This document shows, piece by piece, positions 63,950 through 64,000 of a DNA stretch of 64,000 nt. The stretch spans positions 316,960,893-317,024,892 of the forward strand of contig JAUPFV010000002.1 of the NCBI GenBank assembly GCA_036936605.1, written 5' to 3'. Origin of the DNA: Limnanthes douglasii subsp. nivea. Taxonomy: Eukaryota > Streptophyta > Magnoliopsida > Brassicales > Limnanthaceae. The notes below the pieces were generated by a model that was not told the origin of the DNA, did not search any database, and worked only from the letters and a program-made list of their open reading frames with translations. The position numbers were made by a program, and so were the translations under genes. Positions within the stretch are counted from its first letter, which is position 1. Each line of letters opens with the position of its first letter.

Positions 63950-64000
63950 GGAGAAAATGTGGGCTTCTAATAGTTACGAAGGGCCAAGCAGGTGAAATGT

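Larger units (their letters stand above)
54544..64000 (+). mobile_element. Ty3/gypsy Tat-lineage retrotransposon, element C (right end outside window)
   Basis: At least 9.45 kb, same layout as element A: 5' LTR, gag, protease, RT, two RNase H domains, integrase, then an antisense extra gene whose upstream promoter lies near the right edge. It is much more decayed than A and B: stops every few tens of codons and a deletion of the RT catalytic box. No 3' LTR is seen before 64,000. It is closest to element A in gag and antisense-gene wording. Confidence 0.88.

Noticed and set aside
1..64000. tRNA, rRNA or other structural RNA genes
   Set aside because: No cloverleaf-like A and B box pair or rRNA segment was noticed; the only tRNA-like words are primer-binding sites. 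A covariance-model scan would be decisive.

Overview
This window looks like intergenic to pericentromeric DNA of a eudicot plant. It is AT-rich and full of nested LTR retrotransposons. All clear coding matches are plant families: a SWEET sugar transporter, a formin FH2 fragment, Ty3/gypsy Tat-type and Ty1/copia polyproteins, and a hAT-like DNA element. The introns are short and spliceosomal with GT..AG borders. The species cannot be named from the sequence.

Layout. 1-4,949: a repeat unit (U), a 5'-truncated SWEET pseudogene with a small TRIM-like LTR element in an intron, and a decayed minus-strand gypsy remnant. 4,950-15,074: Tat element A (plus strand, target duplication CACTT). 15,075-19,555: two diverged copies, about 2.3 kb apart, of non-coding repeats derived from old gypsy elements. 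19,556-29,965: Tat element B (minus strand, target duplication ATGTA). 29,966-32,440: the other half of the repeat that B split, then an intact-looking six-exon SWEET gene on the minus strand. 33,421-39,234: formin exons split by copia element D (target duplication GTTTC). 39,234-44,215: a gypsy remnant split by a solo LTR, which is itself split by copia element E. 44,219-46,230: truncated copia element F. 46,230-50,044: non-coding. 50,053-53,092: a hAT-like non-autonomous element. 54,544 to the right edge: Tat element C, very decayed, with its right end outside the window.

The only gene that looks functional is the SWEET5-like gene at 30,781-32,323 (234 codons, all splice sites canonical, all frames consistent).

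The most interesting system is the shared design of Tat elements A, B and C. Each carries gag-protease-RT-RNase H-second RNase H-integrase on one strand and, converging on it from the other end, a separate antisense gene. That gene encodes a protein with an acidic or low-complexity N-terminus, a conserved FNWGLRFPLDP-type domain and a long coiled coil. It has a phase-1 intron at the same site in A and B, and the same donor survives in C. B and C show a TATA box in front of it. Between the two converging genes all three elements have a conserved non-coding block 46-47 nt past the integrase stop, followed by a tandem array. All three copies are disabled by stops, frameshifts or deletions, but the shared structure points to selection on the parent elements.
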